DNA of 64,000 bases, taken from contig JAQGEQ010000287.1 in assembly GCA_034620365.1 (NCBI GenBank), forward strand, positions 372,001 through 436,000, given 5' to 3'. A model generated the notes under the pieces. That model was not told the origin of the DNA, did no database searches, and saw only the letters and a program-made list of their open reading frames with translations. Of this stretch, positions 49,801-61,800 are shown one piece after another. Position 1 is the stretch's first letter. Each line of letters starts with the position of its first letter. Position numbers and translations under genes: made by a program. The DNA is from Pegea sp. RAD2-039. Its lineage: Eukaryota; Chordata; Thaliacea; Salpida; Salpidae.

Positions 49801-49803
49801 TGA
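43865..49803 (+). CDS. BTB-BTB-BACK-kelch protein
   Basis: Seventeen in-phase exons: 43865-43899, 44119-44284, 44507-44643, 45016-45146, 45202-45275, 45587-45968, 46361-46569, 46656-46922, 47336-47644, 47878-48029, 48082-48231, 48292-48413, 48470-48627, 48786-48888, 48984-49116, 49179-49367, 49581-49803; about 979 residues. First BTB domain about residues 45-150 (DITFN, RAVLAAASP); a Ser-rich linker about 180-300; second BTB from about 309 (FCDLIFIVG, HRCVVAASS, YVYTGQ); BACK (WLKHKPE) to about 570; diverged kelch repeats to the end (FLSGG, AIGGNNND). BTB-kelch proteins usually recruit substrates to CUL3 ubiquitin ligases. The join at 45968/46361 uses a GTCAGT donor, keeps phase and makes the standard pre-BTB sequence continuous. 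The acceptor at 45587 is weak. Orthologue not identified. Confidence 0.82.
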
Positions 49804-49808
49804 ATAAA
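49803..49808 (+). promoter_or_regulatory. AATAAA overlapping the kelch stop codon
   Basis: The hexamer begins with the last base of the TGA stop (49801-49803). If used, the 3' UTR would be only some 15-30 nt. Confidence 0.35.
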
Positions 49809-50225
49809 TATAATTGATTATAAATATAATAATTAGTAAACTAATTTGTTTTAAATTAACAGATTTGAATCTCACCTTAAGATTTTAATTTTTTTAAATT
49901 GTATTTATTTGATAAAAAATAGAGTTAGATTTTGTACCAGTAAGTTGATGATGATATGTATGTGTATAAGTAGCCATATAGTAAGTGTACAGTTTGTCAG
50001 GTTTATAAAAAACAATTGAAACAAGATTATAAAGAAGCAAGAGACAACTTAAATAGTTTTGTGTACAAAGAAAAACAACAGAAAGTTTATATTTGGACAG
50101 TATGAATAAAGAGTAAAAAAGTACGATTTTAAATGATAAAAAGCTGTTCACAGCATCAAGTGATAACAGTAATGCTGTAGAGGATAAAAGCCAACCAAGG
50201 TAAATTGATTTGTGTAAAGATTACT

Positions 50226-53200
50226 AACACTCCGCCTCCATTGATGAAGAAGCATCGTCACCACTAAAAAGAAATTTGTGATTTATATTCATTTGTTGAT
50301 CACCAAAGTTTGTTTATAAATTTGTGTCTTTTGTCAAATTAACTTACTTTGGAAGCAAACGGTAAATTTTACTTTTTATATGTTGCTCATCTGAAAAATA
50401 TTTTGAGTCGATTTAAAAATTAAAGGAAAAATATTTGATTAAAATGAAATATAATTTGAAGTAATCATGATAAAGATTAGTTTTTGTATAAAGAATTATA
50501 TTAAATGAATTAAAATAAATCTTCAAAGCAAATAAACGATATAAATAATGATTTTTCTCACCTTGTAAGCTTGTAATTCTGTAAAAATTAAGTTTAAAAA
50601 CAATTCATTAAAAGTATAGAAAGCTTACATAGAAAAAATCGATATTAAAAATGAATTTTTAGTTTCAATCTCAAAAGATTGTCTTAAATTTTTTATAGAT
50701 ATAAAGTTAGATATGAGTATTAAAAACTAAAAAAATAATAATAATGAAGAGCTTTGAAAGAGGTAGTGAATAATATTTATTTATAATCACAAAAGTCTTT
50801 TAGTTTTTGAAAAATAAATACAGATTTTGAAAAATGATGTAAAATTTTCAAAACTAACCGATTATTTGATTCAGCAGCATATTCCGTAAGATCAAAAGTT
50901 GATTTACTTTTGTTTTTAAAACCAGAAAAAAACCTTTCCGCTTGCTACAAAAACAAGAATAAAATTAAACTTTTTGAACCATATGAGAGGTTTTGATTTA
51001 AAAATAACAAAACATATAATTGAACAAACAATGACTTTTATTTAATTTATTTTTTTTTAATTCTTAAATCAAAACTTTAACAAAAGAAAAAAATAGTGTT
51101 TTGTTGAAATTATTATAAAAGAAATTTTATGTTTCGTAAAAAATAATTTCAAATTGCAAAGTTTCAAACTAAAAATAGAAAACTAGATAGACAGTTTTCA
51201 AACATGTTTCTGCCAACAGAAAATTTGAACATGACAAGCAAATAGGAGAATCTTACAAATGATCACTAATCATATCAGATTACAAATCAGATAATTAGAA
51301 AAATAGAAAAAAAAAATGTTTTTGAACATTTTAAAAGATGTTTTTTGTCGAGTATTTACTTTGGAAAAACTTTTGACTGTTTTTAAAGTTGCAAATCGAG
51401 ATGGCAGCATATCTACAGAGTCAAGTCTTTTTGTTTTGTGATAACTTCCACTAGAAGATGGAGTTTGAAGACCTTAAAAATGAAAAAAAATAATTTTATA
51501 CAAAATAAATCAACAAAACAAAAAACACAAAAACAAAGAAAACAAACTACAACACCAAAAACTAAATCAAATACCATGCGCATCACCACAAAATGAAGAT
51601 GCAACAGAAGACTGCGAAGAAGATACTTCTAGATTTATACTTGGATTATTCAACAAGTCTTCACTGGAGCGTGAGAATTGAGGTGTAGAAAGTCCTGGAG
51701 TTGTGATTTGAGTGATATTTTCAAATAGTGCTAGTGATGAGAAGTGACTTGTAGGTGTTTCAGATAAGTAGTAACGATGCATTTCAATAATAAGCTGAAC
51801 AATCAGTTTTGCTCTGAAGAATAACAAGTCTTATTGATGATTGCCAGTATTCTTGTAATATTTTGTTACTTGTGTAATGTTTTTTGGTAGAATTTGACTT
51901 TGGTTGTAAGATCATTCACAACAAACACCAATTTTCGTGACTAAAAATGAAAAATTATATTTATTCGTAACCCAAAAGTTTAATCAGAAGACATAAAGAT
52001 GCTTCTTACATTATAAGAAAACTTTTTGAGAATTTTCCACGGATATGTTTCTGTTTTTGTTCTTATATTTCTTCTTTTTACTTCATATAAAGTAATGCCA
52101 AGAGGACCTATTCCAAACCATAATCTTTCATTGTCACTGCAATCTTTATGCTAAAAAATACAATGAGATAAAAGATAAGAAGTTTACTTAATCCTTCTTC
52201 ACTTATTATCAAATAACAAATTGCTTTATTCAGTTCTAGATTTGAAACAGAAAAAATTCGACGATATCGAAGCCGAATTCTCAATTCAATTTTGACAAAT
52301 CATCTTGAATAGAACAATTTGATTCAACTTTAGATGCATCAAGAGGTACCTTGTAGATTCGATAAAGATGTGCTCCATATTCTTCAAGATTCTGACAACG
52401 GCGTAAAAATAACAGCTGAGCTTCTTTCTGTTTGATTCCTGCTAATTGGCGATGGAGAGCAGAAGTCTGAGTTCGGATATAAGAGACTCCTAGTTGATCG
52501 ATCGCATGTTTTGATGCGTAATCTTCAATGATGTAGTAGTTTAATCCGTACTCCTAGCATGGAAAGTTTCAAAAGATGAATGAAATCATTTGTAAATGTT
52601 GATCAGCTTACTGATTTGTAATCACCAATCTCACATTGCAGAGCCAATGAAATTAAGGCTAGCATGTCGTCATGGGAACACACCAAGCATTCATCAACAA
52701 TATCTGATCTAACTTGCATGTAGATTGCTTCACGTAAAGAATTTCTGTGAAAAAATATCATTAGAACATTAAAAAAAAGGATTAAAACAAAATAACCGAT
52801 CTGATGAAAGATTGTTTGGGAAGAAGATTATCTTTAGATGAAGATTGGTTTCATCTGGTTGCAACACTTTTGATAAATATGAATCTTTTTCCAGAAAGTA
52901 ATATTCTTTATCTGTTAGATTATAACAATTGCTAACAACTGAAACTTATCTAGAAAATTTGAACAAACATTTTAAAGTCACATATTATCATCACACAAGC
53001 TACGTGATCTGTTTGTTTAATAAAGACATTGTTAATCAAATAACTAACAAACCTATAGAATGTACCAACACAAAACACTTAAGTTGAAATATTTGTGGTT
53101 ATTTGGTTTTATTGGGATATAGAAGACATTAAGTTCTATTATTTTACCTTTATATGTAGAAAGTGAGAAGCAAGCGCATTCTGTATCGAATTTCAAAAAG

Positions 53201-54778
53201 TTCAGAGCACATTTCATCACTTTTCGAACAGTTGTAGTTTCAGGGTCTCTAAAATAAACTTTCATTTTGATCCTCATCAGAAAGATAACATTGACAGAGA
53301 AAGAACATGAATCGTCTAATGAAACCTAAAATTGAAACAATTGTTATTAAGATCTTTTATTAAAAAAACAATTGAATCTCACATCTAATCTTATAATATG
53401 TTCCTCGTCGTCATGATGAAGAATACTTTTATGAGGTTTTGAAATTGTTAAAATTTTGCTAAGAATTTTTTTCCCAATTACATCAGCTTTAAGTGACACG
53501 TTTTCAATCGAATCAGATCTCAATGATGAATCTAGAAAATATTTCAACAATTAGAAACTCAATCTAAAAAACCCCAAAAAAAGATGAGTTACATTAAAAA
53601 TCATAAAAAACACTAAAATAGGTTTTATAATAATTATATAAGAAGTTTCTTAAATATTTTTCAACATTTGGTTTATATACTTTCAGTTGGATGTTCAGAA
53701 GTTATTGAGTAAGATTGACCAAGTATTTGAACATCATTTATTGATTCAAAATCAAGTCTATGAAAAGAATTTGTAATTAGAAATAAAAATCATTTAGTAT
53801 CTTCTTAGATAAATTGTTGACTAAAAATAATTGTTTTTATAAGCAGCTTAAATCAAACGAAAAACTATAAATAGAAAATAAACAACTCAACAGACCTTTC
53901 TTTTAAAAATGTATTATTTCTTGATTGATTATTCAAGTTAGAAGTATAGTTGCTGGTATCAAACTTAAAAAAGGAAAAATTTAATAAAAAATAAATATAA
54001 TCACAGATATAACCACTTGAACTTACTATAGTTGAATTTCCCATTATCAAGTTGTATAACTCAACAAGTTTATTGGCTTTTATATGAGGTAAGCATTGGT
54101 CTTTAAGTTTTTTGAGCTGATATTCTTTATTTTCTATCATTTCTGTGAGTGTACTTTGGAGTAAATCAGATATCTGCATAGGAAGACAGGGATCCAGATT
54201 GTATTCAGCACACCAAATCAAACAAAGAGACAAACTTGCTAAGATCAGTCGATCCTGTGATTTGAAACATTAGTTGGTTGTTTAAGAACTGTTGGTAAGT
54301 CTACTAACAAGACTAACATCTTCTTTATATTCAGAAGCTTCTAAATTTAACAAACAGGCAAACTTGATTCTATCAGTATCTGTTGCTTCAAAATTTAAAA
54401 AAACTTTTCCATCTGGTAAAAGCATAATTGTTTTTGGAGTTGTAATTTTATTCGACTTCTTTTTAATAGTATCTGTAAACAAACAGAATCAATTTTAAAT
54501 AGAATTAAACAAAATGTATGAGTGTAATTACTCATATTAAATCATTAGAATCACTAGTTTTTCATTATATCACTCAAACATTAACAAAAATTGTACTAAA
54601 GTTAACATTAAAATTTATAACTTAATATAAAAAGCTCAAACATAAGTTTCAAATCACCATAATTCGCAGAACAAAATACTAGAACTTGATAAGCTATATT
54701 CCATAACATATCCTCTTCTAGAGGACTTCCTATAACTTCAACGACTTCTTGAAGAGAGCAACCAACCACTTCTAGCAT
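50226..54778 (-). CDS. KIND-FERM domain protein (PTPN13/FRMPD2-like front part)
   Basis: Eighteen in-phase exons: 54658-54778, 54309-54472, 54027-54254, 53896-53963, 53681-53757, 53383-53531, 53148-53325, 52797-52911, 52612-52744, 52350-52553, 52010-52150, 51870-51940, 51575-51813, 51360-51472, 50859-50944, 50562-50578, 50348-50390, 50226-50265; about 728 residues. Residues 1-170 form a KIND domain (SLQEVVEVIGSPLEE, then MLLPDGKVFLNFEA). A FERM domain follows (about 280-560: EEYGAHLYRIYK, LWFGIGPLGITLYEV, SRKLVFVV, IIEMHRYY). The tail is Ser-rich. KIND-FERM pairs are known at the front of PTPN13 and FRMPD2, but here no PDZ or phosphatase domain follows before the stop. It likely acts at the cell cortex. 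The exon 2 end is either 54309 or 54318. Confidence 0.82.
50562..50578 (-). other. 17-nt microexon in the KIND-FERM gene
   Basis: An acceptor TTTTTACAG and donor GTGAGA flank 17 bases that restore phase between the exons at 50859-50944 and 50348-50390. Without it the join reads into an immediate TGA. Confidence 0.65.
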
Positions 54779-56314
54779 GTTGTCAAAAATAGATTACTTT
54801 TCAATTATTTTCAAGAAAATTAACTCCAAGTGCCCTAATAAACATTCTAATTAAAAGGTTTTCATAAACTTCAAATCTACAAACCAATCATTGAATTCTT
54901 TAGAAAATTATCTCAATTAAACAAATAATATTATTAAAACAATGTAAGTAGTAAAACAACAATTAGTAAAAGATAAAGTTAATTTTTAAAATAATTATTA
55001 TTATATCACAAATTTTTACATTAATATGAAAATAAGAAGCTTATAGAGCCTTATAAATTAGCATACTATCATGTACTATTACGAAATTATAATAACCTAA
55101 GATTCTTAAAATTTCTGGGAAATAAATAAACGGAAGTACATTTAATTAAGATAAACAAATACCTAGCTTCTTAAAGTAAATCATATATGATGATAATTTG
55201 AAACCCTTAAAACAAATTATAAATTCGAAATAAAGTTCATTCATTTTTGTATAATAAAATATATATCTAATGAAATATAACAAAGTAAATAATATAATAA
55301 GTATAAAAACGTAAGAATAAAGACTAATAATTTCACTTTTGGATATTTTTCAGTTAAATAAAAACAAAAAACATATAAAAAATTTAAGTATATAAGTTAG
55401 AAATATAAATATTATAAATAACATCAATAATATTTATAAATATAGACTAAACCTTTCATATTAAAGTTATAAATAAAAAAATATATTGATTTTGTTCTTA
55501 TGACAGCTTGAAAAATCATGAAAAAGAGATTTCATTGGAAGACAGACAGATATTCAGCTAAAAAGCAATTTTTAGTTTAAAATTAAACTTAGGGAATAAT
55601 CAAAATAAGTTTTTGAAAATAAGTTAGTTTAATAGTCTTAATCTTTAAGAGCTTATGAGCTTGAAATGTCTAAATGAAAAAAATATTTTTTGGTAAGATA
55701 CTTTGTTCAAAAAAATAGTAAAAATGTTTACATTAACATTTGTTATGTACCCAATACGAAACTGAATTTCGAACAGCTGGGAAAGTTTGGTCGATTTCAA
55801 CAAAATATTTCATCTCATAATTAACATTACTTCAAAAATTATATGGGTAAATTTTTGTCAATCTAATAGAAGTATTACTGAAATACGTATCTCAAAAAAA
55901 TTACAAATTCAAACCTGGCTAGAAAAGGCGCAACTTAAACAGATTCTTAGCATCTTCAAAAGCCTGACACAAAAAATGTTATAGGTCAAAAGTTATTTTT
56001 GTCGATCAGGTTGTTGTATAAGAAAAATTGCTGAATTGATATAACAAACCTTAAAATCAAGTGTTGTACCTTTAGGCTGAATTTAAATCAGTACTCTTAG
56101 TAATTTTATCACTAGCACTGCTACAGGAGCTCATATATTAAAATATCTTCCTTAAAATGAATCTAAATTCACATTTCAAGTTTAAACACCAGTTTTCGCA
56201 TAAAGTTACAGGCATAAAGTGAATGTCTTTTTATGTAAATGTGTTTATCATATGAAAGTATAAATCGTTAAACCTGATTACACCAATAAAAAATATTTTG
56301 AAGACTTTAATATC

Positions 56315-56661
56315 TTTTTATTTATTCATTTATTTTTTACACTAAACGCAAAGAGGAGGGTGCCTGAAGAGAGCACCTCTCGCTAACACACTTTCTTACA
56401 AATGATACTTATTTTATATAATTAAGTTAGAAATATAGAAAGAAAAAGATGTAACACATGGCATTGCAGTAGTCCTCTTACTAACAATTACATAGAATGT
56501 TTATAAAATAAAAAAGAGAAAAAAATACAGTTTAGAAATGACAATGTTGGTAATATTATAACGGTTCAACTTCTTCTTGAACAGTAAAGAGATTCTGACA
56601 TGACAATGTCTGATGGCAGCTGATTCCAAGTACTAATTGTGCGGTATGAGAAAAAATTTCT
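56315..56661 (-). mobile_element. 5'-truncated LINE: reverse transcriptase C-terminus and 3' tail
   Basis: On the minus strand 56661-56587 encodes the hallmark C-terminal block of many LINE polymerases (RNFFSYRTISTWNQLPSDIV), then breaks frame. About 200 nt later come the hairpin tail (56393-56345) and a TAAA-rich end (56340-56315). The same tail ends the SINEs at 1915 and 6315. It is inactive. The clade is uncertain (jockey/CR1/Rex-like by motif). Confidence 0.65.
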
Positions 56662-57412
56662 CTAATTAAAGTACCAGGTGATATCGGCTTACAAATTTAT
56701 AATACATTAACAATTACTGAATAGAGTAGATTTAGCAAAACTATAATAAGAAGGAAAATAATTCTTTTTTAACAAATTATTTATCTTGTGTCTGTTAAAA
56801 AATTTATATAATTACTCACATTTGAGAAATAGTTTGGTTTCTTTTCAATAAAGATAAACTCATTACAAAAAATGTAGTATTCTTGCTTTCATAAGTTTCA
56901 TTTTATACAGTAGCTTCCCAATTCCATTTGCGATATGATTTAGTTTTGTATATATATCTTGAATATATGCAATTTGTTTTTTCAGTAATTGTGTTTTCTG
57001 TATTCTTTCAATTAATTTTATCATTAAAATTTGTAAATTTTACGATCAAGTAAATTATGGAAATTAATCAAGTAGATTATTTTGAAAATGTTATAAAAGG
57101 TTGTTTAACGAAAAATTAAATTATCAAAAAATGATTCTTCGTTAAAATTGTTGTACCCATAAGAATAACTAAAATAAAAATTTTACAATATTATTATCTA
57201 AGTTTTCATGTAGGTTTCCTAATAACGAGAGTTTAGCTTAATTATTTTATGAGGTATATACCCAAACGCATGGTTGATTGAGTTGGTAGAAAAAAGTTTG
57301 ATTCAAAAATTGTTGACTAGATTTAAACAAGCATTTGAATTTAATGGCAATTGCTAAGTAATTTTATCTATTGGTAAGCTGACTTATGCTTGAACTATGG
57401 AAAAAGACCCTT

Positions 57413-57501
57413 CTTATTTATTTATTTATTTATTTATTACAATAAATGTGAAGGAGGGTGCCTAAAGAGAGCACCTCTCGTTAACACACATTCTCACATA
57501 T
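57413..57501 (-). mobile_element. LINE/SINE 3' tail fragment with (AATA)n end
   Basis: The same hairpin tail as at 56345-56393 and in the SINEs, ending in a run of about seven AATA units (57413-57440). No tRNA head lies upstream of it on the minus strand, so it is more likely a LINE 3' end than a SINE. Confidence 0.65.
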
Positions 57502-58571
57502 TAGATCCAAATTTGAATTACGAAATTAAAATAATTTCAATCAGAGTTTTATTAGGGCTGTTACATGCTACATTCGAATACAAAACTGAGTAAAACTGTG
57601 ATTGTTTCTGAGTCTTTAATGTTTATTTGAAGCTCTCTATATGATGGGGAAAATAAAAGCTTGAAACTTAATATGAGTTTTACTAAAAGTTTACACTAGA
57701 ATATCAATTTGAAATGAGTTCTAAGTTTAAGAATACTTGTAACATAATTTAAGTGAATAGTACCAATTGAGTCTTCATTTTTTTCTCGTTAAATATACTA
57801 ATAAGATAAAGCAAAATTGTATATAAACTTTGCTTGATAAAAGAGTTTGATTATTAAATAAAGCTGGTATCTTTCACTAGGATAATTGACAACATAAAAA
57901 ATTCATTTTATTTGTAAAACTGCAAAATAATACTTTATTTTTCGGAATAAAACTCAGAACATAAATATCAAAATATTTAATTCTTCTAATCTGAAGCATA
58001 GGAATTACATCCTTACATCATCAAAATGACATTATTATTTACATTTTCATGATTTTTAAAAAGTGAGACTTGTTTATATATTTGTTTATTTTGACATCAA
58101 TCAAAATAATATCTAAGGGTATTAATAATTCATTAGTCTTCATAATATGATTTTTATAACTTGAATAAACATGCTATCAAAATTTTTAATCGAATAAAAT
58201 ATTTTCAATTAAAAGAATATAGCTTTAGAAATGAATAAAGTTTTAATTTTTACCAAACTATTAATTGTATGTAACTTTTAATAACTTTGCTTGAGGTTTT
58301 ACATAACTTTCTTCAAGGAGATAAAATCATTTCAGAGGATTCATCAGCAATTTTATTCTTACAAAAATTGAAATGAAATATCACCAGACCGGTAAAATAT
58401 TAAAATATAAAATTCATGCTTTTCAAATGTAGAAAAACTACTAATAAGCCAATAACAAGTTGCAACAAATTTAATTTGAATTACTCATATATAAATGTTT
58501 GAAACTTTTATCTATGAACATAAGCAGGTAAATATAATTATTATAAATGCGGCTTTTACTTCTCTTTTGGC

Positions 58572-58814
58572 ATGATTATAATTTACTTAACAATAGTTCA
58601 TTGCACTGTAACTACTATTCATAAGAAAGCTGTAAAACCTCCATGTTTTCATGGCTATAAACTCTACACTTTGATTAGTTTATGCGCTTTGGCTTTGAAA
58701 GAAAAATGTACACCAAAAAATATTTGTCATAAACAACAAACTTCCTTAGTTGATAAAGTTAAGCATTTTAAAGATGTTTATTACCAACTAAAAGTGAGAG
58801 AAGAAGTTTTTTGA
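58572..58814 (+). CDS. Small Cys-containing open frame, doubtful
   Basis: 80 codons from an ATG at 58572, with a hydrophobic start, five cysteines and a basic C-terminal half. It matches no family I know. Its last 47 bases overlap the final annexin exon in antisense. It could be a short secreted peptide or a chance frame in a low-stop stretch; I favour chance. Confidence 0.2.
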   Translation: MIIIYLTIVHCTVTTIHKKAVKPPCFHGYKLYTLISLCALALKEKCTPKNICHKQQTSLVDKVKHFKDVYYQLKVREEVF

Positions 58815-61800
58815 AATAGCCTTTTGTATGTCTTTCCACTTCCCACTCTAAAGTTTTTCCGTAACGGTCAAAAAATTCCATTTTTACATCCTCCAAGTCA
58901 ATCTATGACAAGATTTAAAGTTAAAGCAAAAAAAAATATTGTGAAACATTCAATCAATTTCATACTATGTCTAGTCTTGGTTTTCTAATCTTAATATTTT
59001 TTAACAATCTCTGCACACTTGTCAAAGATTGGAGCGAAACAAACAACTTTAACCTTAATTCTGAATAATTTTTAAAAATATTTTAATGTAACAATGTCCA
59101 AACCATTAATAATGAAATAAAATATTTTTGAATCATGGTATGCTGATATATGTATGAAATCTATATAGTTTGATGCAAAAATTACTTGTCGTATGGTTTA
59201 GCTATAGAGGCCAACTTTATGTAACAAAAACTGGCACTAAGTATATTTGTTTTTGTATTTTAAATGTTATCAAAACTCATTAACTTGGTTGGAAGCAAAT
59301 AGAAATGCTTCTTAGCTATTCATAACTAGAGGATTGTAAAGTCATCAATTTTTTATATGAATAGATCAAATAGATAGCAGCATACCTCTGTTCTGCTTAC
59401 AATAATTCGAGACAACGTATCATCGTCAGTTGCAATTCCAAAACTTTTCTTGAGTCTATCAGCAAGAAAGCCGGGTACTGAATGAGCGCATTTGACAGCA
59501 CATTTCAAAGCCCATTCACAGTCACCGTTGAACTCACGTTTGATTAGCTTGATAATGCTTCTTCCTGTTATCTATATAAGCAAACGTAAACAAGTAAGAG
59601 GACAGTAGTTTATTTACACAACACTAGTATGCAAAATATAATATCTATTCCAAAACTAAAATACTCTGGTTTAAGCAAATAAGTTTTGTTTAAATTACTA
59701 ATTTAGCAAATTCAATTTTCTTAATCGATTTTGTACTTAAATGGAATCTTAACCATCTACTCTAAAAATACGAATCTCGGAGGAGTCTTGATTGAATCAA
59801 AGAGTAATTTAATCAAGTTTGTAAAGGTTAAGACTGAATGCTCTAATTTAAAGTACTTGAAGTAGTTGATCAAAAAGTTAGGTTATTATTTAAAAGGGTT
59901 TTCTCAAAAATGCTTTTCTAAATCAATATTTTAGTTGAATCAAATAAATTTAAGCATTTGATTATGTTTATCTATTGTAATGAATTTAATTATAAGATCA
60001 TTGTGATAATTAGCTGATATTTTGATATATTTCTAATATTCATTGTAAAATTGGTAACATACTCTTTCATATTCACTAAAAGTAACAAGCATTTGTGGAA
60101 AACTTTCCCGGCAGCAAAACCCTATGAGGTCAAATCTTGGTTCTTCTGTACCACGACACTGCGTGAATGAACGATCTATTTCCTGAGCGGTTCTGAGAGC
60201 CTTGTCTTTGTCCAAACGATTATTTGAAGATTTTCTTTTCACCTTAAAAATTGAAAATACTTTTAAATATTCGTCAAGTTTTATTCTATCAATTAAAAAT
60301 AGATCAGTCACGTGACTAATTGAGACCTACACCTCTTTATCTTCGCTCATTTCATAACAAATATCTTACGTTAAATCTTTGATCTTTAAAACTAAACGTT
60401 TATCGCTGGTAGCGTTTTTCAAATCATTGCTTTTATGAAGAAAGGTTGACACAACAATTGGATAAACAAAATTTTATGCATTCTATCGCTAAATCTAATG
60501 CAAAAATTCAGTAAGCAAAATAAACCGTTATTACAATTCAGTAAAATTAATATCAATCAAGTTATAAGTTTCTAAAAACAAAATAAATTATGTATAACGA
60601 GAAACTGCTCTAAAATTGATGAAATCAGTCAACTTTATAAAAACATAAAATCGTTTGTATAGTTCAGGGAGTATTTAAAAAAGGCAAAGCTAAAAAATGT
60701 TGTATGTTGAACTATTAGGCTTAAACTAAAATCAATTAACTATTTATATGCTCCTTGATTTTCAAAAGAATTAAACGAAAACATTTAGTAGTTACAACAA
60801 AATATAATCGATTTCATACAACAAAAACAGCTTAAACATTAGACCACAAAGTTTCAAAAAACACTTTAATGCTGTTAGAGAGTAAAGAGAAAATACTTTT
60901 GAGTATTCATTAAAATATCGTCAATAGTTCCACGGTATTTTACTGACATGTGTTTGAAGATAATTTCTGAATATTTATTGATTTATTTCATTACAAGACT
61001 TTTGTTAGTTACATTGGATATTTTGGCAGATAAATGATTTGAGTTACTTTTTACACTTCAAAAAATTCAAACTTTTAATGAATAAAACATAGGAGCAAAG
61101 AAGCAAAAATCGGGTAGGAATCTTGAAATCAGTTTCAACAATTTTCTTCTAGGGTAATATATATATCTAGGGTATTTATAGAAAATATCATAAAATTATA
61201 TTTTATTCTGCAATATTCGTTTAAAAGATTAATTAAAAATGTTACCATAAAAAATGAATATAATTAGAAATTATATAAAATTTTGAATGCTGGCAAATAC
61301 AATGTCATAAAATCAATAAGTGTTACTAAGAGTATTTGCTTAAATTATGTAATAAACTTCTTCATTCATTTTTGAAGTAAAATTTTAACATAAAGTATCT
61401 CAAATAATTAGTTTGTAACATATGTTGATTTCAGTAAAGATAGTTAAAATTATTTTTATTCTTTCTAAATGCGTAAAAACCAATTTACTTGAAGCTGGAA
61501 TTTTAAATATAATAATCTAAAAGTGAAAGTTTAAAAGTTATTTTAAGTAAACTTATAATCACTATCTTAAAAATTAAGTGGATTACAGATCTTGGCTGCT
61601 TTTGACCATGTTTAACCTCCACACTTAAAAAAAGATTTTTATAAAAAAGCTATTTAGAGGTATTGTGTTATAGATGTTATCATTATTGATCGTTCAGAAC
61701 GTTAAAGAAATGTAAAAAAAAATATTAAGTTAAAACTTGCTATTGTAATAAATAAAGTTAATGATAACCTCTGTAAACAATTATTAATTATTTTTTATAT

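Larger units (their letters stand above)
54779..58767. other. Intergenic region with LINE 3' ends
   Basis: 4 kb of A/T-rich DNA upstream of the KIND-FERM start and downstream of the annexin gene. 54.8-56.3 kb shows nothing. 56.3-57.5 kb has two LINE 3' ends (listed separately). 57.6-58.5 kb shows nothing. A small frame at 58572-58814 is discussed as a doubtful CDS. Confidence 0.5.
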
